DNA of 64,000 nucleotides from Streptomyces sp. CB01201 (GTDB lineage: Bacteria > Actinomycetota > Actinomycetes > Streptomycetales > Streptomycetaceae): positions 368,017-432,016 of the forward strand of contig NZ_NNBJ01000005.1 of NCBI RefSeq assembly GCF_002803085.1. The letters run 5' to 3'. The notes under the pieces were generated by a model that saw only the letters and a program-made list of their open reading frames with translations, had not been told where the DNA came from and ran no database searches. How positions within the stretch are numbered: the first letter of the stretch is position 1; every line of letters begins with the position of its first letter. Shown here piece by piece: positions 27,330 through 36,782 of this stretch. Both the position numbers and the translations under genes were made by a program.

Positions 27330-28276
27330 GCCGGACCGTGGAGGCACAGGCACCCGTGTCAGCACCGGTACAGGCCGCATACAGCTATTGCGAGGCGGTG
27401 ACCGGGCAGCAGGCGCGCAATTTCGCGTACGGCATCAGGCTGCTGCCGGCCGACAAACGGCAGGCGATGTCCGCGCTGTACGCGTTCTCGCGCCGGGTCG
27501 ACGACATCGGTGACGGAACGCTGGCCAACGACGCCAAGGGAACGCGCCTTGAGGAGACCCGGGCGCTGCTCGGGCGCATCCGCGACGGCGCCGTCGACGA
27601 GGACGACACCGACCCGGTGGCGGTGGCGCTCGCGGACGCGGCACGCCGGTTCCCGATCCCGCTCGACGGCCTCGACGAGCTCATCGACGGCGTCCTGATG
27701 GATGTGCACGGCGAGAGCTACGAGACCTGGGACGACCTGAAGACGTACTGCCGGTGTGTCGCGGGCGCGATCGGCCGGCTCTCACTCGGCGTGTTCGGCA
27801 CCCAGCCCGGCGCGCCGGGCATCGAACGCGCCCCGGAGTACGCCGACACGCTGGGGCTCGCTCTCCAACTCACCAACATCCTCAGGGACGTTCGTGAGGA
27901 CGCCAGCAACGGACGGACGTATCTGCCCTCCGACGACCTCGCCAAGTTCGGCTGCTCGGCGGGCTTCGACCGGCCCGTCCCGCCGCCCGGCTCCGACTTC
28001 GCCGGGCTCGTCCACTTCGAAGTCCGGCGCGCCCGGGCCCTGTTCGCCGAGGGCTACCGGCTGCTCCCCATGCTGGACCGGCGCAGCGGCGCCTGTGTCG
28101 CCGCCATGGCCGGGATCTACCGCAGGCTGCTCGACCGCATCGAGCGCGACCCGGAGGCGGTGCTGCGCGGGCGCGTATCGCTGCCCGGACGGGAGAAGGC
28201 GTACGTCGCGGTACGCGGACTCTCCGGTCTCGACACCCGGTACGTCTCCCGGCAGACCGCCAGGAGGCGCGTCTGA
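27326..28276 (+). CDS. hpnD: Presqualene diphosphate synthase HpnD
   Basis: 316 aa, paralogous to HpnC. It condenses two farnesyl diphosphates to presqualene diphosphate. Features are AYSYCEAVTGQQARNFAYGI near the N-terminus, FSRRVDDIGDG as the first acidic motif, and ILRDVREDASNGRTYLP as the second. The GTG start is fixed by the GTGA overlap with hpnC. AGGAGG near its 3' end (28262-28267) serves the small ORF that starts at its stop codon. Confidence 0.94.
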   Translation: MSRTVEAQAPVSAPVQAAYSYCEAVTGQQARNFAYGIRLLPADKRQAMSALYAFSRRVDDIGDGTLANDAKGTRLEETRALLGRIRDGAVDEDDTDPVAVALADAARRFPIPLDGLDELIDGVLMDVHGESYETWDDLKTYCRCVAGAIGRLSLGVFGTQPGAPGIERAPEYADTLGLALQLTNILRDVREDASNGRTYLPSDDLAKFGCSAGFDRPVPPPGSDFAGLVHFEVRRARALFAEGYRLLPMLDRRSGACVAAMAGIYRRLLDRIERDPEAVLRGRVSLPGREKAYVAVRGLSGLDTRYVSRQTARRRV

Positions 28277-28416
28277 TGCACCACGCGCACCCGGACGAAG
28301 GGCCAAGGACGACGACACGGGCCCGACGTGCAACTTCACCGTGCGGCGATGCGTCCTCGACTGCGTCGGCCCGTCGCGTGCGGGGCACCGGCGCGGCCCG
28401 GGGGGAGACGGCATGA
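28276..28416 (+). CDS. Small conserved-looking ORF between hpnD and hpnE (possible DUF6380)
   Basis: 46 codons. It exactly fills the hpnD-hpnE gap: its ATG shares a base with the hpnD stop (TGATG) and its TGA overlaps the hpnE ATG (ATGA). A perfect AGGAGG lies 8 nt upstream of the ATG. The product is basic, rich in Arg, Ala and Thr, and has no membrane segment. From memory, small Streptomyces proteins of the DUF6380 type occur near hopanoid genes, and the central RRAT...CGDASSTASARR region is reminiscent of them; this was not verified. It may be a real protein or a device to couple translation. Confidence 0.6.
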   Translation: MHHAHPDEGPRTTTRARRATSPCGDASSTASARRVRGTGAARGETA

Positions 28417-29795
28417 ACGACACGCGGCCCCAGCGCGCGGTGGTGATCGGCGGCGGGCTCGCCGGCATCACCGCCGCGCTCGAACTCGCCGACGCGGGCC
28501 TCGGCGTGACCCTGGTCGAGGGCCGCCCGCGGCTCGGCGGCCTCGCGTTCTCCTTCCGGCGCGGCGACCTCACCGTGGACAACGGCCAGCACGTCTATCT
28601 GCGCTGCTGCACCGCCTACCGCTGGTTCCTCGACCGGGTCGGCGGGGCCCAACTCGCCCCCGTCCAGGCCCGGTTGGACGTCCCCGTCCTCGATGTCGGG
28701 CACCCCAGGGGGCCCCGGCTCGGCCGGCTGCGCCGCGACCCGCTGCCGGTGCCGCTGCACCTCGCCCGCAGCCTCGCCGGCTACCCGCACCTCTCGCTCG
28801 CCGAGCGCGCCTCGGTCGGGCGCGCCGCGCTCGCGCTCAAGAAGCTCGACCCGGCCGACCCGGCCCTGGACGACGTGGACTTCGCGACCTGGCTCGGGCG
28901 GCACGGCCAGTCCGACCGGACCATCGAAGCCCTGTGGGACCTGGTCGGCGTGGCGACCCTCAACGCCACCGCGCCGCTCGCCTCCCTGGGCCTTGCCGCC
29001 ATGGTCTTCAAGACCGGGCTGCTCTCCGAGGCGGGCGCCGCCGACATCGGCTGGGCCCGGGTGCCGCTCGGCGAGCTGCACGACACGCTCGCGCGCAAGG
29101 CCCTGGCCTCGGCGGGCGTACGCGTCGAAACGCGCACCAAGGCCGAGTCCGTCTCCCGTGTGGAGAAGGGCAGTTGGCGGGTCGAGCTGGCCGACGAGAC
29201 GCTGGACGCCGAGGTCGTCGTGCTCGCGGTGCCGCAGAAGGAGACCCACGACCTGCTGCCCGAGGGCGCCCTCGACGAGCCGGACAAGCTCCTCGGCATC
29301 GGCACCGCGCCGATTCTCAACGTGCACGTCGTCTACGACCGCAAGGTGCTCAAGCAGCCCTTCTTCGCCGCGCTCGGCTCCCCGGTGCAGTGGGTCTTCG
29401 ACCGGACGGACTCCTCGGGCCTCAAGGGCGCGGGGCAGTATCTGGCCGTCTCCCAGTCGGACGCCGGGGACGAGATCGAGCTTCCCGTGGCCGAACTGCG
29501 CGCCCGCTATCTGCCGGAGCTGGAAAAGCTGTTGCCCGCGGCGCGCGGTGCGGAGATCCTCGACTTCTTCGTCACCCGGGAGCGCACGGCGACGTTCGCC
29601 CCCACCCCCGGCGTCGGACGGCTGCGGCCGTCGGCGCGGACCCGTGCGGACGGCCTGTACCTGGCCGGCGCGTGGACCGCGACCGGCTGGCCCGCGACCA
29701 TGGAGGGCGCCGTGCGCAGCGGATTCAGTGCCGCCGGCGCCGCCCTGTCCGCCCTCGGCCGCCCCCATGTTCATCCGCTTCAGGAGGCGGCATGA
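28413..29795 (+). CDS. hpnE: Hydroxysqualene dehydroxylase HpnE
   Basis: 460 aa FAD-dependent amine oxidase/phytoene desaturase-like protein. The N-terminal dinucleotide motif AVVIGGGLAGITAALELADAG is followed by VEGRPRLGGLAFSF and DNGQHVYLRCC; the C-terminal FAD motif is LYLAGAWTATGWPATMEGAVRSG. It reduces hydroxysqualene to squalene. ATG 28413 has GGGGGAGA upstream and overlaps the small ORF stop. The 3' end overlaps the prenyl synthase ATG. Confidence 0.93.
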   Translation: MNDTRPQRAVVIGGGLAGITAALELADAGLGVTLVEGRPRLGGLAFSFRRGDLTVDNGQHVYLRCCTAYRWFLDRVGGAQLAPVQARLDVPVLDVGHPRGPRLGRLRRDPLPVPLHLARSLAGYPHLSLAERASVGRAALALKKLDPADPALDDVDFATWLGRHGQSDRTIEALWDLVGVATLNATAPLASLGLAAMVFKTGLLSEAGAADIGWARVPLGELHDTLARKALASAGVRVETRTKAESVSRVEKGSWRVELADETLDAEVVVLAVPQKETHDLLPEGALDEPDKLLGIGTAPILNVHVVYDRKVLKQPFFAALGSPVQWVFDRTDSSGLKGAGQYLAVSQSDAGDEIELPVAELRARYLPELEKLLPAARGAEILDFFVTRERTATFAPTPGVGRLRPSARTRADGLYLAGAWTATGWPATMEGAVRSGFSAAGAALSALGRPHVHPLQEAA

Positions 29796-30901
29796 CTGTT
29801 AGCAGTACTGGAACAAGAGGAGAGACTGTGCCGACTGTGCCTTCGGCTTCGGCGAATCCGGCTGTGGACACCGTGGACGTCACCGCCCTGCTGGAGCGGG
29901 GGCGCGCGCTGTCGACTCCGGAGCTGCGCGCGGCCGTCGACCGGCTCGCGGCTCCCATGGACACCGTCGCCGCCTACCACTTCGGGTGGATCGACGCCGA
30001 GGGGCGTCCGGCGGACGGAGACGGGGGCAAGGCCGTACGGCCGGCCCTCGCGCTGCTCTCCGCGGAGGCGGCCGGCGCCGCCGCCGAGGTCGGTGTGCCG
30101 GGAGCGGTCGCGGTGGAACTCGTGCACAACTTCTCGCTGCTGCACGACGACCTCATGGACGGCGACGAGCAGCGCCGCCACCGCGACACGGTGTGGAAGG
30201 TGCACGGGCCCGCCCAGGCGATCCTCGTCGGCGACGCCCTGTTCGCCCTCGCCAACGAGGTCCTCCTTGAACTCGGCACGGTGGAGGCGGGTCGCGCGAC
30301 CCGCCGACTCACCACCGCCACAAGGAAGTTGATCGACGGTCAGGCCCAGGACATCTCCTACGAGCACCGCGAGCGGGTCACCGTCGAGGAGTGCCTGGAG
30401 ATGGAGGGCAACAAGACGGGCGCGCTGCTCGCCTGTGCCGTCTCCATCGGTGCCGTCCTCGGCGGCGCCGACGACCACATGGCCGACACGCTGGAGGCGT
30501 ACGGCTACCACCTCGGCCTCGCCTTCCAGGCCGTCGACGACCTGCTCGGCATCTGGGGCGACCCGGACGCCACGGGCAAGCAGACCTGGAGCGATCTGCG
30601 CCAGCGCAAGAAGTCGCTGCCGGTCGTCGCCGCGCTCGCCGCGGGCGGCCCGGCCTCCACGCGGCTGGGCGAACTGCTCGCCGCCGACGCCAAGAGCAAC
30701 GACTTCGACAGCTTCTCCGAGGCGGAGTTCGCCACCCGCGCGGCCCTGATCGAGGAGGCCGGCGGCCGCGAGTGGACCTCGCAGGAGGCCCGCCGGCAGC
30801 ACACCATCGCGATCCAGGCGCTCGACGCCGTCGACATGCCGGAAAAGGTCCGCACCCAGCTCACCGCGCTCGCGGACTTCGTCGTCGTCCGAAAGAGATG
30901 A
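29792..30901 (+). CDS. Polyprenyl synthetase (probable farnesyl diphosphate synthase)
   Basis: 369 aa from ATG 29792 (ATGA overlap with hpnE, AGGAGG upstream). GTG 29828 with GAGGAG upstream is an equally placed alternative and would drop 12 residues. The first Asp-rich motif is LLHDDLMDGD, the second is FQAVDDLLGIWGD. The residues before the first motif (AVELVHNFSL) suggest short-chain specificity, but C15 versus C20 product cannot be decided by eye. In the cluster it supplies farnesyl diphosphate to HpnD. Confidence 0.9.
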   Translation: MTVSSTGTRGETVPTVPSASANPAVDTVDVTALLERGRALSTPELRAAVDRLAAPMDTVAAYHFGWIDAEGRPADGDGGKAVRPALALLSAEAAGAAAEVGVPGAVAVELVHNFSLLHDDLMDGDEQRRHRDTVWKVHGPAQAILVGDALFALANEVLLELGTVEAGRATRRLTTATRKLIDGQAQDISYEHRERVTVEECLEMEGNKTGALLACAVSIGAVLGGADDHMADTLEAYGYHLGLAFQAVDDLLGIWGDPDATGKQTWSDLRQRKKSLPVVAALAAGGPASTRLGELLAADAKSNDFDSFSEAEFATRAALIEEAGGREWTSQEARRQHTIAIQALDAVDMPEKVRTQLTALADFVVVRKR

Positions 30902-30933
30902 TCACTATTCGCATATGACTCGCAGTCGCCGGA

Positions 30934-30955
30934 GCGGCCCGGGAGACCGGGCCGC
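30934..30955. repeat. GC-rich hairpin between prenyl synthase and shc
   Basis: GCGGCCCGG and CCGGGCCGC form a 9-bp perfect stem around GAGA, 33 bp after the prenyl synthase stop and 54 bp before shc. It may be a partial terminator or an mRNA-stabilising structure. Confidence 0.5.
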
Positions 30956-31008
30956 CTCCGACGGAGACCCCAGCACAGCAGAAGTAGCTACTGCACGAAG
31001 GGGAAGCC

Positions 31009-33003
31009 ATGACAGCGACGACCGACGGAAGCACCGGGGCCCCGCGGCCCCGGGCCGCCGCGGCCAGTGCAACAACCGGGACCACCCCCGGCGCGGACGC
31101 GGTGCTCGAAGCCGCCCGGCAGGCCGCCGGGCGCGGCGTCGAGCACCTGCTGGCGCGGCAGGACGCCCAGGGCTGGTGGAAGGGCGACCTGGAGACCAAC
31201 GTCACCATGGACGCCGAGGATCTGCTGCTGCGTCAGTTCCTCGGGATCCAGGACGAGAAGACCCTGCACGCCGCCGCCCTCTTCATCCGGGGCGAGCAGC
31301 GCGACGACGGGACCTGGGCCACCTTCTACGGCGGACCCGGTGAACTCTCCACCACCGTCGAGGCGTACGTCGCGCTCAGGCTGGCCGGCGACCGGCCCGA
31401 GGACGCCCACATGGCCCGCGCCGCGGCCTGGATCAGAGCCAAGGGCGGCATCGCCGCGAGCCGGGTCTTCACCCGCATCTGGCTGGCCCTGTTCGGCTGG
31501 TGGAAGTGGGACGACCTGCCCGAGCTGCCGCCCGAGCTGATCTTCCTGCCCACGTGGGTACCGCTCAACATCTACGACTTCGGCTGCTGGGCCCGGCAGA
31601 CCATCGTGCCGCTGACGGTGGTCTCGGCGAAGCGCCCGGTGCGCCCCGCGCCCTTCGCGCTCGACGAGCTGCACACCGACGCCCGTCACCCCAATCCGGC
31701 CAAACCCCTTGCCCCGGTGGCGAGTTGGGACGGGGCGTTCCAGCGGCTCGACAAGGCGCTGCACGTCTACCACAAGGTGGCGCCGCGCAAGCTGCGCCGG
31801 GCCGCGATGCGCAGCGCCGCCCGCTGGATCGTCGAGCGCCAGGAGAACGACGGCTGCTGGGGCGGCATCCAGCCCCCGGCCGTGTACTCGGTGATCGCCC
31901 TGCATCTGCTCGGCTACGACCTCCAACATCCCGTGATGCGGGCCGGGTTGGAGTCCCTGGACCGGTTCGCGGTGTGGCGCGCGGACGGCGCCCGGATGAT
32001 CGAGGCCTGCCAGTCCCCGGTGTGGGACACCTGCCTCGCGGCCATCGCCCTCGCCGACGCGGGCGTGCCGGGCGACCACCCAGCGCTCGTCAGGGCGGCC
32101 GACTGGATGCTGGAGGAGGAGATCACCCGGCCCGGCGACTGGGCCGTGCGCCGACCCCGACTCCAGCCGGGCGGCTGGGCATTCGAGTTCCACAACGACA
32201 ACTACCCCGACATCGACGACACCGCCGAAGTGATCCTGGCGCTGCGCCGGGTCAAGCACCCCCAGCAGGAGAAGGTCGAGGCGGCCATCGCCCGCGGGGT
32301 GCGCTGGAACCTCGGGATGCAGTCGAAGAACGGCGCCTGGGGGGCGTTCGACGCCGACAACACCAGCGCCTTCCCCAACCGGCTGCCGTTCTGCGACTTC
32401 GGCGAGGTCATCGACCCTCCCTCGGCCGATGTCACCGCGCACGTCGTGGAGATGCTCGCCTACGAGGGCAAGGCGCACGACCCGCGGACCCGGCGCGGCA
32501 TCGAGTGGCTGCTGGCCGAACAGGAGGCCAACGGAGCCTGGTTCGGCCGCTGGGGCGTCAACTACGTATACGGGACAGGGTCGGTGGTGCCCGCGCTCGT
32601 CGCCGCCGGAATCCCGGCCGCGCACCCCGCGATCCGCCGGGCGGTCGGCTGGCTGGAGTCCGTGCAGAACGACGACGGCGGCTGGGGCGAGGATCTGCGC
32701 TCCTACGGCGAGACCGAATGGAGGGGCCGCGGCCCCTCCACCGCCTCGCAGACCGCCTGGGCGCTGCTCGCGCTGCTGGCCGCGGGGGAGCGGGACGAGA
32801 AGGCCACCGAGCGCGGCATCGCCTGGCTCGCGGAGAACCAGCGCGAGGACGGCTCCTGGGACGAGCCGTACTTCACGGGTACCGGGTTCCCCTGGGACTT
32901 CTCGATCAACTACCACCTCTACCGGCAGGTCTTCCCGCTGACCGCGCTCGGCCGGTACGTCCATGGAGAACCGTTCTCCCCCAACGCCGCCAAGGGGAGC
33001 TGA
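31009..33003 (+). CDS. shc: Squalene-hopene cyclase
   Basis: 664 aa, normal length. It cyclises squalene to hopene and hopanol at the membrane. The catalytic DXDDTA motif reads DIDDTA near residue 402. QW repeats are visible in several places (QDAQGWW, QNDDGGWGE, QREDGSWDE, QEANGAW). The N-terminal ~30 residues are low-complexity. ATG 31009 follows GAAGGGGAAG. The stop overlaps the hpnG start (TGATG). Confidence 0.96.
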   Translation: MTATTDGSTGAPRPRAAAASATTGTTPGADAVLEAARQAAGRGVEHLLARQDAQGWWKGDLETNVTMDAEDLLLRQFLGIQDEKTLHAAALFIRGEQRDDGTWATFYGGPGELSTTVEAYVALRLAGDRPEDAHMARAAAWIRAKGGIAASRVFTRIWLALFGWWKWDDLPELPPELIFLPTWVPLNIYDFGCWARQTIVPLTVVSAKRPVRPAPFALDELHTDARHPNPAKPLAPVASWDGAFQRLDKALHVYHKVAPRKLRRAAMRSAARWIVERQENDGCWGGIQPPAVYSVIALHLLGYDLQHPVMRAGLESLDRFAVWRADGARMIEACQSPVWDTCLAAIALADAGVPGDHPALVRAADWMLEEEITRPGDWAVRRPRLQPGGWAFEFHNDNYPDIDDTAEVILALRRVKHPQQEKVEAAIARGVRWNLGMQSKNGAWGAFDADNTSAFPNRLPFCDFGEVIDPPSADVTAHVVEMLAYEGKAHDPRTRRGIEWLLAEQEANGAWFGRWGVNYVYGTGSVVPALVAAGIPAAHPAIRRAVGWLESVQNDDGGWGEDLRSYGETEWRGRGPSTASQTAWALLALLAAGERDEKATERGIAWLAENQREDGSWDEPYFTGTGFPWDFSINYHLYRQVFPLTALGRYVHGEPFSPNAAKGS

Positions 33004-33647
33004 TGGACTCCCCCCAGGGCCCGCGGCCCGTGCCGCTGGTGATCGCCTGCGCGCTCACCATCGAGCGGCTCGCGCTGCGCGGCGCCCACGGCGGCGCGGC
33101 CGGCCCGGTCACCGTGCTGCGCAGCGGCATGGGACCCGCGGCCGCCGAACGCGCGATGGTCCGCACCCTCGGCACGGCCGGGATGCGTGACGCGGCGGTC
33201 ATCGCCTCAGGCTTCTGCGCCGGCCTCGTCCCCGGGATGCATCCCGGGGACCTGGTCGTCGCCGAGGAAACCCGCGGCCCGGACGGCACCACGGTGTGCA
33301 CCGGCGCCGAGGTGCTCGCCAAGGCGCTCACCGAAGCGCTGCCGGGCCGCACGGTCCACACCGGCCCGCTCACCGGGTCGGACCACGTCGTACGCGGCCC
33401 GGAACGGGCCGGTCTGCGGGCGACCGGGGCGATCGCGGTGGACATGGAGTCCGCCGCCACGCTGCGGGCCGCCCGGCAGGCCGGATCGCGTCCGGTTGCG
33501 GCCGTACGGGTGGTCGTGGACGCTCCAGAACATGAACTCGTCCGGATTGGCACGGTGCGCGGTGGAATATCAGCCTTCCGCGTTCTTCGTGCCGTCCTTC
33601 CCGCTTTCTTTGAATGGCACCGTTCTTTGCTGCTCCCCAGGAGGTGA
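33003..33647 (+). CDS. hpnG: Hopanoid-associated nucleosidase/phosphorylase HpnG
   Basis: 214 aa, nucleoside phosphorylase-like fold with VLRSGMGPAAAERA as the phosphate/ribose loop and AVDMESAA as the purine-ribosyl recognition motif shared with MTA/SAH nucleosidases. HpnG removes adenine from adenosylhopane to give ribosylhopane. ATG 33003 overlaps the shc stop by one base. hpnH follows after 5 bp. Confidence 0.92.
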   Translation: MDSPQGPRPVPLVIACALTIERLALRGAHGGAAGPVTVLRSGMGPAAAERAMVRTLGTAGMRDAAVIASGFCAGLVPGMHPGDLVVAEETRGPDGTTVCTGAEVLAKALTEALPGRTVHTGPLTGSDHVVRGPERAGLRATGAIAVDMESAATLRAARQAGSRPVAAVRVVVDAPEHELVRIGTVRGGISAFRVLRAVLPAFFEWHRSLLLPRR

Positions 33648-33652
33648 GCCAG

Positions 33653-34675
33653 ATGGCCATGCCGCTTCGCCAGTCCATCAGGGTCGGGACCTATCTCTTT
33701 GAACAGAAGTTGCGCAAGCGTGAGAAGTTCCCGCTGATCGTCGAGCTGGAACCGCTCTTCGCGTGCAACCTGAAATGCGAGGGCTGCGGAAAGATCCAGC
33801 ATCCGGCCGGGATCCTGAAGCAGCGCATGCCGGTGGCCCAGGCCGTCGGAGCGGTACTGGAATCCGGCGCGCCGATGGTCTCCATCGCCGGCGGCGAGCC
33901 CCTGATGCACCCTCAGATCGATGAGATCGTGCGGCAGTTGGTGGCCAAGCGGAAGTACGTCTTCCTGTGCACCAACGCGCTCCTGATGCGCAAGAAGCTG
34001 GAGAAGTTCACCCCGTCGCCGTACTTCGCCTTCGCCGTGCACATCGACGGGCTGCGCGAGCGGCACGACGAGTCGGTGGCGAAGGAGGGCGTGTTCGACG
34101 AGGCGGTGGAGGCGATCAAGGAGGCCAAGCGGCAGGGCTTCCGGGTCACCACCAACTCGACCTTCTTCAACACCGACACCCCGCAGACCATCATCGAGGT
34201 GCTCAACTTCCTCAATGACGACCTCAAGGTCGACGAGATGATGATCTCGCCCGCGTACGCCTACGAGAAGGCCCCCGACCAGGAGCACTTCCTGGGCGTC
34301 GAGCAGACCCGGGAGCTCTTCAAGAAGGCGTTCTCCGGTGGCAACCGGGCGCGCTGGCGGCTCAACCACTCCCCGCTCTTCCTGGACTTCCTGGAGGGCA
34401 AGGCCGACTTCCCGTGCACCGCGTGGGCGATCCCCAACTACTCGCTCTTCGGCTGGCAGCGCCCCTGCTACCTGATGAGCGACGGGTACGTGCCGACGTA
34501 CCGGGAGCTGGTCGAGGAGACCGACTGGAGCAAGTACGGACGCGGCCGCGACGAGCGGTGCGCCAACTGCATGGCGCACTGCGGCTACGAGCCGACCGCC
34601 GTGCTCGCGACCATGGGGTCGCTCAAGGAGTCGCTGCGGGCGGTCCGCGAGACCGTCCAGGGCAACCGCGGCTGA
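33653..34675 (+). CDS. hpnH: Adenosyl-hopene transferase HpnH (radical SAM)
   Basis: 340 aa. The radical SAM cluster motif CNLKCEGC has Cys at about 38, 42 and 45, followed by SIAGGEPLMHP. It adds the 5'-deoxyadenosyl group to diploptene. The C-terminal part has an additional Cys cluster (CANCMAHCGYEP), usual for this subfamily. ATG 33653 with AGGAGGTGA 6 nt upstream is clearly better than the in-frame ATG at 33614. A strong hairpin lies 6 bp downstream of its stop. Confidence 0.96.
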   Translation: MAMPLRQSIRVGTYLFEQKLRKREKFPLIVELEPLFACNLKCEGCGKIQHPAGILKQRMPVAQAVGAVLESGAPMVSIAGGEPLMHPQIDEIVRQLVAKRKYVFLCTNALLMRKKLEKFTPSPYFAFAVHIDGLRERHDESVAKEGVFDEAVEAIKEAKRQGFRVTTNSTFFNTDTPQTIIEVLNFLNDDLKVDEMMISPAYAYEKAPDQEHFLGVEQTRELFKKAFSGGNRARWRLNHSPLFLDFLEGKADFPCTAWAIPNYSLFGWQRPCYLMSDGYVPTYRELVEETDWSKYGRGRDERCANCMAHCGYEPTAVLATMGSLKESLRAVRETVQGNRG

Positions 34676-34680
34676 GGTGA

Positions 34681-34713
34681 TGAGCCCCGGGGAGCCGGTC
34701 TCCCCGGGGCTCA
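34681..34713 (+). terminator. Intrinsic terminator after hpnH
   Basis: Perfect 13-bp stem (34681-34693 with 34701-34713) and 7-nt loop, beginning right after the hpnH stop. It sits exactly where S. coelicolor, as I recall, has ispG, and would separate shc-hpnG-hpnH from dxs-hpnO. Confidence 0.75.
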
Positions 34714-34874
34714 CCGCGCCGCCGGCCCGCCCGTCGCCGGTGTGCCGCCCCGCGCGGCGCGCCCGGGTCGGGCCGGCGGCGCTCGGCGGGGGCACACCCG
34801 TCTCCGCGCAGCCGGCTGAGCCGAACCCGAGGTCGATCGTGAGCTGAACAGCAGCAGAAAGTGGGGGCCCGAAC

Positions 34875-36782
34875 GTGACGATCTTGGAGAACATCCGGGG
34901 GCCGCAGGACCTGCAAGCACTTGACCAGGCGGAACTCGGTGAACTCGCCCAGGAGATAAGGGAGTTCCTGATCCCGGCGGTGGCGCGCACCGGCGGCCAC
35001 CTCGGGCCCAACCTGGGGGTGGTCGAACTCTCCATCGCCCTGCACCGGGCCTTCGAGTCACCGGTCGACCGCATCCTGTGGGACACCGGACACCAGAGCT
35101 ATGTGCACAAGCTGCTCACCGGGCGGCAGGACTTCTCGAAGCTGCGCACCAAGGGAGGCCTGTCGGGCTATCCCTCGCGCGCCGAGTCCGAGCACGACGT
35201 CATCGAGAACAGCCACGCCTCCACCGTCCTCGGCTGGGCGGACGGCCTGGCCAAGGCCAACGAGGTGCTCGGCCGGGAGGGTCATGTCGTCGCCGTCATC
35301 GGCGACGGCGCGCTCACCGGCGGCATGGCCTGGGAGGCGCTCAACAACATCGCCGCCGCCCGGGACCGTCCGCTGATCATCGTCGTCAACGACAACGAGC
35401 GCTCCTACGGGCCCACCATCGGCGGCCTCGCGGGCCACCTCGCCACGCTGCGCACCACCGACGGCTACGAGCGGGTCCTGGCCTGGGGCAAGGACGTGTT
35501 GCAGAGCACCCCCGTCGTCGGGCAGCCGCTGTACGAGTCGCTGCACGGTGCGAAGAAGGGCTTCAAGGACGCGTTCGCCCCGCAGGGCATGTTCGAGGAC
35601 CTCGGCCTGAAGTACGTCGGTCCGATCGACGGGCACGACACGGAGGCCGTCGAGTCGGCGCTGCGGCGGGCCCAGCGCTTCCACGGGCCGGTCCTCGTGC
35701 ACTGCCTCACCGAGAAGGGCCGCGGCTATCAGCCCGCCCTCGACGACGAGGCCGACCGCTTCCACACCGTCGGCGCGATGGACCCCCTCACATGCGAACC
35801 GCTGACGCCCTCCAACGGCCCGTCCTGGACTGCCGTGTTCGGTGACGAACTCGCTCAACTCGGCGCCGAGCGGCCGGACATCGTGGCTCTGACCGCCGCC
35901 ATGCTGCACCCCACCGGACTGACCAGGTTCGCCGAGCGCTTCCCCGAGCGGGTGTGGGACGTCGGCATCGCGGAGCAGCACGCGGCCGTCTCGGCGGCCG
36001 GTCTCGCCACCGGCGGACTGCACCCCGTCGTCGCCGTGTACGCGACCTTCCTCAACCGCGCCTTCGACCAGGTGCTCATGGACGTGGCCCTGCACCGGTG
36101 CGGGGTGACCTTCGTGCTCGACCGGGCCGGGGTGACCGGGGCCGACGGCGCCTCCCACAACGGCATGTGGGACCTGTCGATGCTCCAGGTCGTGCCCGGC
36201 CTCAGGATCGCCGCACCGCGTGACGCGGCCCAGCTGCGGGCCCAGCTGCGCGAGGCCGTGGACGTGGCCGACGCGCCGACGGTGGTGCGCTTCCCGAAGG
36301 AGTCCGTCGGGCCCGATGTCCCCGCGCTCGCCCGGCTCGGCGGCATGGACGTACTGCGCCGGGACGAGGACGCCGATGTGCTGCTCGTGGCGGTCGGTGT
36401 GCTCGCGCCCGTCTGCCTCCAGGCGGCCGAGCTCCTCGCCGGGCGCGGCATCACCTGCACGGTGGTCGACCCGCGCTGGGTCAAACCCGTCGACGAACAG
36501 CTCCCCCCGCTCGCCGCGCGGCACCGCCTGGTCGCGGTGGCGGAGGACAACGTCCGTACGGGGGGCGTCGGTTGGGCCGTGGGACAGGCCCTGCGGGACG
36601 CCGGGGTGGATGTGCCGCTGCGCGGCTTCGGCATTCCCGAACAGTTCCTCGCGCATGCCAAGCGCGGGGAGGTACTGGCCGACATCGGACTCACCCCGGT
36701 GGAGATCGCGGGACGGATCGGCGCCGCGCTCGCGGCCACGGAGGAAGCCGCCGCGGCGGCCGAGAAGGAGAGCGACGCATGA
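34875..36782 (+). CDS. dxs: 1-Deoxy-D-xylulose-5-phosphate synthase
   Basis: 635 aa, full length. Dxs condenses pyruvate and glyceraldehyde-3-phosphate, the first step of the MEP pathway. Visible features: [13 protein letters not shown], the thiamine diphosphate motif [16 protein letters not shown] near 143-158, the catalytic Glu region [10 protein letters not shown] in the pyrimidine domain, and [18 protein letters not shown] 34875 follows GTGGGGGC, a weak site. It overlaps hpnO by 3 bp. Streptomyces usually carry another dxs, so this is probably a copy dedicated to hopanoids. Confidence 0.95.
   Translation: MTILENIRGPQDLQALDQAELGELAQEIREFLIPAVARTGGHLGPNLGVVELSIALHRAFESPVDRILWDTGHQSYVHKLLTGRQDFSKLRTKGGLSGYPSRAESEHDVIENSHASTVLGWADGLAKANEVLGREGHVVAVIGDGALTGGMAWEALNNIAAARDRPLIIVVNDNERSYGPTIGGLAGHLATLRTTDGYERVLAWGKDVLQSTPVVGQPLYESLHGAKKGFKDAFAPQGMFEDLGLKYVGPIDGHDTEAVESALRRAQRFHGPVLVHCLTEKGRGYQPALDDEADRFHTVGAMDPLTCEPLTPSNGPSWTAVFGDELAQLGAERPDIVALTAAMLHPTGLTRFAERFPERVWDVGIAEQHAAVSAAGLATGGLHPVVAVYATFLNRAFDQVLMDVALHRCGVTFVLDRAGVTGADGASHNGMWDLSMLQVVPGLRIAAPRDAAQLRAQLREAVDVADAPTVVRFPKESVGPDVPALARLGGMDVLRRDEDADVLLVAVGVLAPVCLQAAELLAGRGITCTVVDPRWVKPVDEQLPPLAARHRLVAVAEDNVRTGGVGWAVGQALRDAGVDVPLRGFGIPEQFLAHAKRGEVLADIGLTPVEIAGRIGAALAATEEAAAAAEKESDA

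Noticed and set aside
27882..29774. 630-codon minus-strand frame opposite hpnE
   Set aside because: Composition is the antisense shadow of the FAD enzyme, whose dinucleotide motif is clear on the plus strand.
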